The notes beneath the pieces were generated by a model. That model had not been told where the DNA came from. It saw only the letters and a program-made list of their open reading frames with translations, and searched no databases. This document shows positions 1 to 5,808 of a DNA stretch of 5,808 nt, piece after piece (positions within the stretch are counted from its first letter, which is position 1; each line of letters opens with the position of its first letter). The translations under genes and the position numbers were made by a program. The stretch comes from Flavobacteriaceae bacterium (lineage in GTDB: Bacteria; Bacteroidota; Bacteroidia; Flavobacteriales; Flavobacteriaceae): NCBI GenBank assembly GCA_947482805.1, contig CANKLK010000130.1, positions 1 through 5,808 of the forward strand. Direction: 5' to 3'.

Positions 1-146
1 CCTTCATATTCAGTTGCGATTTCGTCTATTACCGGTCCAACCATTCTACATGGTCCACACCAAGCTGCCCAAAAATCAACCACTACCGGTTTACTTGATT
101 TTAATACTACTTCATCAAAAGTAGCATCTGTTATTGCTAAAGCCAT
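1..146 (-). CDS. trxA: Thioredoxin, N-terminal part (cut by the window edge)
   Basis: This is a cytoplasmic dithiol-disulfide oxidoreductase that reduces protein disulfides and is itself recycled by thioredoxin reductase. Translating the minus strand from the ATG at 144-146 gives 48 complete residues starting [18 protein letters not shown] hydrophobic strand ([10 protein letters not shown]) leads into the active site WCGPC at about residues 28-32, with the two redox cysteines at 29 and 32, followed by the expected helix ([16 protein letters not shown]). There is no signal peptide and the catalytic motif sits about 30 residues from the start, as in a classical cytoplasmic thioredoxin of about 100-110 residues; the rest lies beyond position 1. 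It follows the polymerase gene on the same strand after 113 bases and has its own -7 box at 183-190, so separate transcription is likely. A thioredoxin-like domain of a longer protein is not formally excluded because the C-terminus is unseen. Confidence 0.95.
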   Translation of the reverse strand, partial: MALAITDATFDEVVLKSSKPVVVDFWAAWCGPCRMVGPVIDEIATEYE

Positions 147-182
147 ATTTTATATTTTTAAATTATAGTATTTATTTTATAG

Positions 183-190
183 CAAAATTA
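183..190 (-). promoter_or_regulatory. Candidate -7 box of the thioredoxin promoter
   Basis: The minus strand reads TAATTTTG, a full match to the Bacteroidota -7 consensus TAnnTTTG. It would place the transcription start near position 177 and give a leader of about 30 nt before the thioredoxin ATG. No good TTG/TTTG -33 element lies at the usual distance upstream, and the region is AT-rich, so chance matches are possible. Confidence 0.5.
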
Positions 191-245
191 GACATTTTAT
201 TTCAGTTAGTAATGATAAAAAATCAGTTTTGGCTATAAAATCATT

Positions 246-270
246 GTCTGAACTGATATTTAGTTCAGGC
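246..270 (-). terminator. Weak stem-loop across the polymerase stop codon
   Basis: CTGAACT (248-254) and AGTTCAG (262-268) form a perfect 7-bp inverted repeat with a 7-nt loop. On the minus strand the stem extends by one A-C mismatch and one G-C pair. The TAA stop codon of the polymerase gene (260-262) lies in the loop and start of the stem. The downstream minus-strand sequence is AT-rich but has no continuous U-tract, so this is a poor intrinsic terminator. It could be an attenuating hairpin, an mRNA 3'-end structure or chance. Confidence 0.3.
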
Positions 271-3200
271 TGAATCTGACTTTCATTTTCTCCAATTCGA
301 TTAACAATTCTTTGGATATTTTGATTTTCAATTTTCTGCTTGGCAATGAAACTTTGGTCATGATTTTAATTTCTTCTTCAATAACCGGAATTTCAATCTC
401 AATTTCATCCAGATTTTCCGGTTCAAAATTTTCATCATCAACCGCGGCAATTTTCGGAACGATTTCGGGAATTATTTTTGTTTTATCAAATTCAACGATT
501 TCAAAAGTTACAGTATTATCTCCTTTATTTGATTGGAAAACAGCATTTAATTGCTCAATAGCATTTTTGTGCAATTCATTAATATCCATTTGAATACTTA
601 GTTTTTTAGCAAACTGTGGCAACACATCCTGCAATTGTTTTGCATCTGTAAATTGTATTCTGGGCTCTGATTTTTTCCCGGTTTCTCGATTAACCCAACC
701 TTCTTTTATCGTTATTTTAAAATAAACAAATTGGTTGTTAACTAAGAAATGTCGGTACTTCAAATAATCTTCATCAAATATCCGTAACTCGTGGCTTTCA
801 TCATAACCTTCTAGAGTAAACATTGCCCAATCTTTTCCGTTTTTGGCAGTTCTGTATTGAACATTAGTCACAATCCCGGCAAATGTTAGCGTCTTGCCAA
901 TAAAATTTACGAGGTTTTTTAAATTTTCTAGTTTGCTATTACAGAAATATTTCATTTCAAAGCGGTAATCATCCAATGGATGACCTGAAATATAAATCCC
1001 AACCACTTCTTTCTCTTTGGCTAACTTTTCCATAGTGCTCCATTCTTCGCATGGCGGAACGATAGGCTCTGCAATTTGAACATCGCTGCTCTCACCAAAC
1101 AAACTTACCTGAGATGAATTTTCATTCTCTTGAAATTTTGAACCATAGCGAACCGCTTTTTCAAGAAACGTAATTCCTTCACCTTCAATATGGAAATATT
1201 GTGCGCGATGCGTATTTTGAAAACAATCAAATCCTCCGGCCAATGCTAAACTTTCAAAAGCCTTTTTGTTGGCAGCACGCAAATCAATTTTCTTGGCTAA
1301 ATCAAATATCGATTTATATGGCTCGTCTTTTCTGTTTTGCACAATGGTATCTACTGCGTTTGCTCCAACACCTTTAACAGCGCCCATTCCGAAACGAACA
1401 GCATAGTTATCATTTACCGTAAATTTGTAAAACGACTCATTGACATCCGGTCCAAGAACTTGCAATCCCATTCGTTTGCATTCTTCCATAAAGAATGAAA
1501 TTTGCTTGATATCACTCATGTTATTAGATAAAACTGCCGCCATGTATTCTGCGGGATAATTGGCTTTTAAATAGGCTGTTTGGTAGGCAATCCAAGCATA
1601 GCAAGTGGAGTGCGATTTGTTAAAAGCATACTCCGCAAAGGCTTCCCAGTCTTTCCATATTTTTTCTAATTTTTCGGCGGAATGGCCTTTTGCTTCTGCT
1701 TGTGAAATGAATTTTGGTTTCATTTTATCCAAAACATCTTTCTGTTTTTTCCCCATTGCTTTACGAAGAACATCCGCATCTCCTTTTGAGAAATCGGCTA
1801 ATTTTTGCGACAAAAGCATTACCTGCTCTTGGTAGACTGTAATTCCATAGGTTTCTTTAAGTAATTCTTCGCAGGCTTCAATATCATATGTAATTTCTTC
1901 TTCACCATTTTTACGCTTGATAAAACTCGGGATGTAAGCAATTGGTCCAGGACGATATAGCGCATTCATGGCAATCAAATCACCAAAAACAGTTGGTTTC
2001 AATTCCTTTAAATATTTCTGCATCCCGGCACTTTCATACTGAAATATTCCAACCGTTTCACCTCGTTGAAAAAGTTCAAAAGTCTTTATATCATCAATCG
2101 GAAATTCATCCGGATTTAACTCTATTCCTGTTCTGTATTTTACTAGTTTTACGGTATCTTTTATCAGTGTTAGGGTTTTCAAACCCAAAAAATCCATCTT
2201 TAATAATCCGGCGCTTTCAACTACTGAGTTGTCAAATTGGGTAACATACAAATCCGAATCTTTGGCAGTTGCCACAGGAACAAAATTGGTAATATCGCTT
2301 GGCGTAATGATTACTCCACAAGCATGGATTCCGGTATTTCTTAGATTCCCTTCCAGAAATTTTGCCTGATTTATAGTATCTGAACACAAGTTCCCAATTT
2401 TGGAAAGTGAAATCAATTCTTTGACTCTGTCGAATTCTTCAGGGCGTAATGCTTTTTTAATTGTAGCTTCATCTTCGGATAAAAGTCGCGCTAAATTCCA
2501 TTTTGAAGGCATTAGTCCCGGAATTAATTTAGCTACTTTATCCGCTTCAAATAGCGGTAAATCCATAACTCTGGCCGTATCACGAATACTCGATTTGGTT
2601 GCCATAGTTCCATAGGTAATGATTTGTGCTACTTGTTTTGAACCGTATTTCTGAATTACATAATCCATTACTTTACTTCGGCCTTCGTCATCAAAATCGA
2701 TATCAATATCGGGAAGTGAAACCCTGTCCGGATTTAGGAAACGCTCAAAAAGCAGATTGTATAGCAACGGATCAATATTGGTAATTCCGAGACAATAAGC
2801 CACAACAGAACCCGCAGCAGAACCACGACCGGGTCCAACGGAAACATCCATTCTTCTGGCTTCGGCTATGAAATCCTGAACGATTAGAAAATAACCAGGA
2901 TAACCTGAATTTTCTATCGTTAACAATTCAAAATCGATACGTTCTTTGATTTGCTTCGCCCGTTCGCTATCGCTCGGGTTATCTGTAATTTCTGGATATC
3001 TCCTTTTCGCACCTTCATAAGTTAAATGATGCAAGTAGTTATTTTCACCACGTTTACCTTTATCCGCTTCGTCTTCTGGATCTAAAAACTCATTTGGAAT
3101 CTCAAATTTAGGCAATAAAACTTCTCTTGATAAATCGTAGATTTCAATTTTATTGACGATTTCTTCAGTATTATTAATCGCTTCTGGCAAATCATGAAAA

Positions 3201-4801
3201 AGCTTTTTCATAGCTTCAGCCGACTTAAAATAATACTCCTGATTGTTCAATCCGTAGCGATAACCACGTCCGCGACCAATTGGTGTAGATTGTTTTTCTC
3301 CATCGCGAACACACAATAAAATATCGTGAGCATTCGCATCTTCTTTATTGATATAAAAAACGTTGTTAGTGGCAACAGTTTTTATTTGGTGCTTTTTTGA
3401 TAATGAAATCAATGAGGTATTCACCCGATTTTCATCTTCCTGATTATGGCGCATTAATTCGAGATAAAAATCATCTCCGAATTCCTGTTTCCACCAAAGC
3501 AAAGCTTCTTCCGCTTGGTTTTCGCCTATATTTAAAATTTTACTTGGAATTTCTCCATATAAATTTCCAGACAACACTATGATGTCTTCTTTGTATTGCT
3601 GAATAGCTTTTCTATCGATTCTTGGCACATAATAAAAACCTTCGGTATATGCAATGGAAGATAATTTTGCCAAATTGTGATAGCCTCTTTTGGTTTTGGC
3701 TAAGAAAACAATTTGATAACCGTTGTCTTTTCGGGTCTTGTCACTCAAATCATCACAAACATAAAATTCACAACCAACAATAGGTTTGATTATCGTTTCC
3801 GTTGGAGTCTCTCCAGCTTCTTCGGCTTGTTTGTTTTTGAATTGCGCCGTTTTATTATGGTATAAAATATCGCGGACAAAATGAAAGGCGCCCATCAAAT
3901 TGGCATGGTCCGTCATGGCAACGGCCGACATTTTATTTTCAACCGCAGCCTTTACTAAATCGGCAACACTAATTGTAGATTGCAATACTGAAAATTGAGT
4001 ATGATTATGCAAATGAACAAAGTCAACAGCTGCCAAATTGTGATGAACTTGTTTTTCTTCTTGAGTGGGTGTTACAACTTCTTCTTGCTGACGAAATTGC
4101 TTTCTTATTTCTTCCGAAGCTTGTTTCAGATTGATATGCTTCAATCCAATGAGTTGAATTTCCAGTGGGTTTTTTTCTTTGAATTTTTCAAAATAATCAG
4201 CAGGAACGTCTAATTCTTGTTTGGTAAAAACTTGTCTGTTAATTAACTCTAAAAAACAGCGAGTCGTTGCTTCAACATCTGCAGTCGCATTGTGTGCTTC
4301 TGAAAATGGAACTCCGAAAAGGTATTGATGTAACTCGGTTAAGGTTGGCAATTTGAATTTGCCACCACGACCACCGGGTAATTTTAGAAGTGAGGCAGTA
4401 ACTTCGGTACAGGTATCCAAAACGGGCATTGAACTCATAGAAGATTGCTTTCCCATTCGATGAAATTCGCAACCCATAATATTGACATCAAAGCCTACAT
4501 TTTGTCCGACAATAAATTTTGAATTTGATAAAGCGATGTTGAATTTTTCTAAAACTTCGTTTAATCCTATTCCCTGCGCTTCTGCTAATTCGGTAGAAAT
4601 CCCGTGAATCCGTTCGGCATCAAATGGAATATTAAAGCCTTCCGGTTTTACTAAATAATCCTGATGTTCTATAAGATTTCCGAAATCATCGTGCAACTGC
4701 CAAGCAATCTGAATGCATCTTGGCCAATTGTCAGTATCAGTAATTGGCGCCGACCAATTTCTTGGCAAACCAGTTGTTTCGGTATCAAAAATTAAATACA
4801 T
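260..4801 (-). CDS. dnaE: DNA polymerase III alpha subunit with fused N-terminal DnaQ-like proofreading exonuclease
   Basis: This is the replicative DNA polymerase catalytic subunit, 1513 residues against about 1160 for E. coli DnaE; the extra length is mainly an N-terminal DEDDh 3'-5' exonuclease. Exonuclease (about 1-185): D6 and E8 in FDTETTG, D105 in NVGFD, H170 and D175 in HNATAD, all present. A Q/E-rich linker (about 186-257) follows. The PHP domain (about 258-490) has H265/H267, H299 and E345, but several other metal ligands are replaced. The polymerase core has PGRGSAAGS (657-665), catalytic D700 and D702 in PDIDIDF, D870 in KMDFLGL, RNTGIHACGV and NALYRPGP. A helix-hairpin-helix-like segment (GMGAVKGVG, 1138-1146), a clamp-binding motif QVSLF (1231-1235) and an OB fold (about 1302-1370) follow. 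The C-terminal domain carries an acidic insertion (about 1450-1480). The ATG at 4799-4801 directly precedes the first exonuclease strand, which supports this start. The frame is intact. Low-G+C PolC is excluded because there the exonuclease is inserted inside the PHP domain. Confidence 0.97.
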   Translation of the reverse strand: MYLIFDTETTGLPRNWSAPITDTDNWPRCIQIAWQLHDDFGNLIEHQDYLVKPEGFNIPFDAERIHGISTELAEAQGIGLNEVLEKFNIALSNSKFIVGQNVGFDVNIMGCEFHRMGKQSSMSSMPVLDTCTEVTASLLKLPGGRGGKFKLPTLTELHQYLFGVPFSEAHNATADVEATTRCFLELINRQVFTKQELDVPADYFEKFKEKNPLEIQLIGLKHINLKQASEEIRKQFRQQEEVVTPTQEEKQVHHNLAAVDFVHLHNHTQFSVLQSTISVADLVKAAVENKMSAVAMTDHANLMGAFHFVRDILYHNKTAQFKNKQAEEAGETPTETIIKPIVGCEFYVCDDLSDKTRKDNGYQIVFLAKTKRGYHNLAKLSSIAYTEGFYYVPRIDRKAIQQYKEDIIVLSGNLYGEIPSKILNIGENQAEEALLWWKQEFGDDFYLELMRHNQEDENRVNTSLISLSKKHQIKTVATNNVFYINKEDANAHDILLCVRDGEKQSTPIGRGRGYRYGLNNQEYYFKSAEAMKKLFHDLPEAINNTEEIVNKIEIYDLSREVLLPKFEIPNEFLDPEDEADKGKRGENNYLHHLTYEGAKRRYPEITDNPSDSERAKQIKERIDFELLTIENSGYPGYFLIVQDFIAEARRMDVSVGPGRGSAAGSVVAYCLGITNIDPLLYNLLFERFLNPDRVSLPDIDIDFDDEGRSKVMDYVIQKYGSKQVAQIITYGTMATKSSIRDTARVMDLPLFEADKVAKLIPGLMPSKWNLARLLSEDEATIKKALRPEEFDRVKELISLSKIGNLCSDTINQAKFLEGNLRNTGIHACGVIITPSDITNFVPVATAKDSDLYVTQFDNSVVESAGLLKMDFLGLKTLTLIKDTVKLVKYRTGIELNPDEFPIDDIKTFELFQRGETVGIFQYESAGMQKYLKELKPTVFGDLIAMNALYRPGPIAYIPSFIKRKNGEEEITYDIEACEELLKETYGITVYQEQVMLLSQKLADFSKGDADVLRKAMGKKQKDVLDKMKPKFISQAEAKGHSAEKLEKIWKDWEAFAEYAFNKSHSTCYAWIAYQTAYLKANYPAEYMAAVLSNNMSDIKQISFFMEECKRMGLQVLGPDVNESFYKFTVNDNYAVRFGMGAVKGVGANAVDTIVQNRKDEPYKSIFDLAKKIDLRAANKKAFESLALAGGFDCFQNTHRAQYFHIEGEGITFLEKAVRYGSKFQENENSSQVSLFGESSDVQIAEPIVPPCEEWSTMEKLAKEKEVVGIYISGHPLDDYRFEMKYFCNSKLENLKNLVNFIGKTLTFAGIVTNVQYRTAKNGKDWAMFTLEGYDESHELRIFDEDYLKYRHFLVNNQFVYFKITIKEGWVNRETGKKSEPRIQFTDAKQLQDVLPQFAKKLSIQMDINELHKNAIEQLNAVFQSNKGDNTVTFEIVEFDKTKIIPEIVPKIAAVDDENFEPENLDEIEIEIPVIEEEIKIMTKVSLPSRKLKIKISKELLIELEKMKVRFSLN
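1094..1111 (-). other. Beta-clamp binding motif of the polymerase
   Basis: The codons for residues 1231-1236 encode QVSLFG. This fits the QxxLF clamp-binding pattern and lies between the fingers/HhH region and the OB fold, the same position as the internal clamp motif of E. coli alpha. It is flanked by a polar, probably disordered stretch (QENENSS before it, ESSD after it), as expected for an exposed peptide that docks into the sliding clamp. Confidence 0.75.
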
Positions 4802-4812
4802 GCAAGCAAGGG

Positions 4813-4839
4813 ATTAGGCAAAAGGCATTAGCCAAAAGC
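4813..4839. repeat. Short tandem direct repeat in the polymerase leader
   Basis: Two near-identical units stand head to tail on the plus strand: ATTAGGCAAAAGGC (4813-4826) and ATTAGCCAAAAGC (4827-4839). They differ by one substitution and one missing base. The array ends 11 bases before the polymerase start codon, so it would be transcribed in the 5' leader. No function is known to me. It may be a simple slippage duplication. Confidence 0.55.
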
Positions 4840-4856
4840 TTCTGTTAAGATAAAAA

Positions 4857-4864
4857 CAAAAATA
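4857..4864 (-). promoter_or_regulatory. Candidate -7 box of the polymerase promoter
   Basis: The minus strand reads TATTTTTG, matching TAnnTTTG. Nineteen bases upstream is TTCG (4884-4887), one mismatch from the TTTG -33 element, which is the expected spacing for the Bacteroidota housekeeping sigma factor. The predicted start near 4850 gives a leader of about 50 nt containing the short direct repeat. It lies just downstream of the terminator of the RNA-binding protein gene, where a new promoter is needed. Confidence 0.5.
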
Positions 4865-4901
4865 CATTTTAGCCTTCAGAAAACGAATTTTAGTTATCAA
4901 C

Positions 4902-4936
4902 AAAAAACAAAAAAGCCACCTCAATGAGATGGCTTT
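4902..4936 (-). terminator. Intrinsic terminator of the RNA-binding protein gene
   Basis: An 11-bp stem is formed by 4926-4936 and 4912-4922 with a 3-nt loop (4923-4925). On the minus strand the single imperfect position is a U-G wobble, whereas on the plus strand it would be a C-A mismatch, so the hairpin is oriented for minus-strand transcription. It is followed by a U-rich run on the minus strand (complement of 4902-4914, six or more T on either side of one G). It lies 20 bases past the stop codon. Confidence 0.9.
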
Positions 4937-4956
4937 AGTATTTATTTTAAAGTAAA

Positions 4957-5298
4957 CTAGTATCTTCCTCTGTCTCCTCCACCGCGAGAGTTTCCACCAC
5001 CACTATAACCACCGCCACCTGAACGGTTGTTGTTATATGATTTTCTTTCTCCTTCCGGTTTTGGTTCCGATTTATTAACTACTATAGTACGTCCTTCAAC
5101 TGTTGCACCGTTTAATTCGTCGATAGCTTTTTGAGCTTCATCATCATTAGACATTTCAACAAAACCAAATCCTTTACTTCTTCCAGTAAATTTATCAGTA
5201 ATAATTTTAACAGAGTCAACTGTTCCATAAGCCTCAAAAGACTCTCTTAAATCTGCTTCGTCAATACTGAACGGAAGACTTCCAACAAAAATATTCAT
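4957..5298 (-). CDS. Small RRM-domain RNA-binding protein with Gly/Arg-rich tail
   Basis: This 113-residue cytoplasmic protein is a single RNA recognition motif with a flexible tail, and it probably binds single-stranded RNA. RNP2 is IFVGSL (residues 3-8) and RNP1 is KGFGFVEM (42-49). The aromatic positions that stack on RNA bases (F4, F44, F46) are all present. The fold runs to about residue 76 (GRTIVVNKSEP), followed by a charged linker and a tail (about 88-113) rich in Gly, Arg, Asn and Ser with RGG-like spacing. The ATG at 5296-5298 directly precedes RNP2, leaving no room for a later start. The gene has its own -7 box about 25 bases upstream and its own terminator, so it is monocistronic. 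Family members are frequent in Bacteroidota and cyanobacteria; RRM proteins in Bacteroides have been linked to RNA-level regulation, and cyanobacterial ones to cold response. The specific RNA targets here cannot be read from sequence. Confidence 0.93.
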   Translation of the reverse strand: MNIFVGSLPFSIDEADLRESFEAYGTVDSVKIITDKFTGRSKGFGFVEMSNDDEAQKAIDELNGATVEGRTIVVNKSEPKPEGERKSYNNNRSGGGGYSGGGNSRGGGDRGRY

Positions 5299-5322
5299 AT
5301 TATTTATTTAAAAATTCGATTA

Positions 5323-5330
5323 CAAATGTA
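5323..5330 (-). promoter_or_regulatory. Candidate -7 box of the RNA-binding protein promoter
   Basis: The minus strand reads TACATTTG, a full match to TAnnTTTG, and would give a short leader of about 20 nt. The nearest TTTG upstream (5345-5348) is only 14 bases away, shorter than the usual 17-19 or more, so either the -33 contact is weak or another element contributes. Confidence 0.6.
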
Positions 5331-5382
5331 GTTTAAAAAAATCGCAAACCGTTATTAATTTGGACTTTATTATTTAATTAAC

Positions 5383-5405
5383 AAAAAAACCATCCGAAGA
5401 TGGTT
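5383..5405 (-). terminator. Intrinsic terminator with C(UUCG)G tetraloop
   Basis: AACCATC and GATGGTT (5399-5405 and 5388-5394, read on the minus strand) form a perfect 7-bp stem. The minus-strand loop is UUCG closed by a C-G pair, an exceptionally stable tetraloop. Seven T residues follow directly (complement of 5383-5389). It sits 27 bases after the stop codon of the repeat protein and upstream of the RNA-binding protein promoter, separating the two genes. Confidence 0.9.
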
Positions 5406-5432
5406 CTATTTAATTTGTTTTCAGAATTATAT

Positions 5433-5808
5433 TTATGGGTAAATGGGTATTTTATAGAATTCCCCGTATTGGAAATTCAAAATTGGTCCCCCAAAAGGAC
5501 TGCCATTTGAATTAGCAGCATTGAATTTAAATTTACCTGAAATTGTAAAATTCACATTATCATATTCAGTGATTTTTATCTCACCATTACTATTTTGAAC
5601 ATTCGCAACACTAAACTTACAATTAACATTTCCGCCAGCAACTGTAACTAAATCACCCGCTAAATAACCACTGCCTCTAGAAGAAACTGCAACACTAGTA
5701 ACAACTCCTGAAGCATTTGCAACAACATTTACCGTTAATCCGCTTCCTGTTCCGCCAGTTGTTGCAACAGAAGTTCCGCTACTGTATCCTGTTCCACCAT
5801 TAACCAAA
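5433..5808 (-). CDS. C-terminal part of a glycine-rich repeat protein, probably surface-exposed (5' end beyond the window)
   Basis: The reading frame is open to the window edge. The first codon there that could serve as a start is a TTG (5805-5807) lying inside the repeat pattern, so the true start is outside and about 124 C-terminal residues are visible. Residues 2-70 hold two copies of a Gly/Ser/Thr/Val-rich beta unit with a period of 40 residues: GGTGYSSGTSVATTGG (4-19) and RGSGYLAGDLVTVAGGN (44-60), linked by GSGLTVNVVA and GVVTSVAV. Such NGGTGY...GD.VTV repeats are common in phage virion proteins and also occur in bacterial surface proteins. Residues 75-124 are different: GEIKITEYD, FTISGKFKF and LNFQYGEFYKIPI resemble the C-terminal beta strands of small Bacteroidota lipoproteins (DUF6252-like, from memory). 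No signal peptide or lipobox can be seen because the N-terminus is missing. A terminator follows, so it ends its own transcript. The function is unknown. Confidence 0.8.
   Translation of the reverse strand, partial: LVNGGTGYSSGTSVATTGGTGSGLTVNVVANASGVVTSVAVSSRGSGYLAGDLVTVAGGNVNCKFSVANVQNSNGEIKITEYDNVNFTISGKFKFNAANSNGSPFGGPILNFQYGEFYKIPIYP

Noticed and set aside
312..593. Plus-strand reading frame of 93 codons rich in Ile and Ser
   Set aside because: It is antisense to the low-complexity acidic end of dnaE; its composition is simply the complement of Glu/Ile codons. No promoter or family signature is visible.
1605..2615. Several plus-strand open frames of 70-100 codons (1605-1835, 1942-2244, 2400-2615)
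   Set aside because: They lie opposite the conserved polymerase core, have no recognisable domains and fit chance openness opposite a long gene.
3397..4213. Plus-strand open frames at 3397-3582 and 3995-4213
   Set aside because: Both are antisense to the PHP and linker parts of dnaE. The Phe-rich run in the second reflects complement of Lys/Glu codons rather than a real membrane segment.
4272..4472. Minus-strand 66-codon frame inside the exonuclease region
   Set aside because: It is in another frame of the intact dnaE gene, has Arg/Ser/Cys-rich out-of-frame composition and no independent start signal.
1..4801. Thioredoxin next to a DNA polymerase as a possible processivity partner, as in phage T7
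   Set aside because: The polymerase is a family C enzyme with its own clamp-binding motif, and T7 uses thioredoxin with an unrelated family A enzyme through a specific insertion not present here. Adjacency is more simply explained as chromosomal neighbourhood.
4818..4833. GGC-ATTA-GCC palindrome in the dnaE leader as a terminator or operator
   Set aside because: The stem is only 3 bp and flanking A-runs do not pair; it is better explained by the direct repeat.
5805..5807. TTG as a true start codon of the repeat protein
   Set aside because: It lies within the repeat pattern at the window edge, with no upstream signal visible; the frame stays open to the edge, so the gene is 5' truncated by the window.

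Overview
The window looks like a piece of a Flavobacteriia (Bacteroidota) chromosome, most likely Flavobacterium or a close relative. The reasons are the low G+C content, the absence of obvious Shine-Dalgarno sequences, the TAnnTTTG-type -7 boxes characteristic of this phylum upstream of three genes, a DNA polymerase III alpha subunit that carries its own N-terminal proofreading domain, and a small RRM-type RNA-binding protein with a Gly/Arg-rich tail. All genes lie on the minus strand, so transcription runs from high to low coordinates. I see no convincing gene on the plus strand.

Layout in transcription order: (1) 5433-5808, the C-terminal end of a larger protein whose start lies beyond the window. 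It has glycine-rich repeats of a kind common in phage structural proteins, followed by a short beta-rich C-terminal segment like those of small Bacteroidota lipoproteins. It ends in a clear intrinsic terminator with a C(UUCG)G hairpin (5383-5405). (2) 4957-5298, a 113-residue RNA-binding protein with one RRM, its own -7 box (5323-5330) and a strong intrinsic terminator (4902-4936). (3) 260-4801, a 1513-residue fused DnaQ-type exonuclease plus DnaE polymerase, with a candidate promoter at 4857-4864 and a short direct repeat in its leader. (4) 1-146, the first 48 residues of a WCGPC thioredoxin, with a -7 box at 183-190.

The genes appear to be separate transcription units rather than one operon, because terminators and promoter-like boxes separate them. 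They cover core functions: chromosome replication with built-in proofreading, thiol redox chemistry and RNA binding. The left-over protein at the right edge is the only accessory-looking gene. I did not find a mobile element, CRISPR array, tRNA, rRNA or an obvious new multi-gene system. The points most worth a second look are the polymerase (intact exonuclease site beside a degraded PHP metal site, plus an acidic insertion near the C-terminus) and the mosaic repeat protein.
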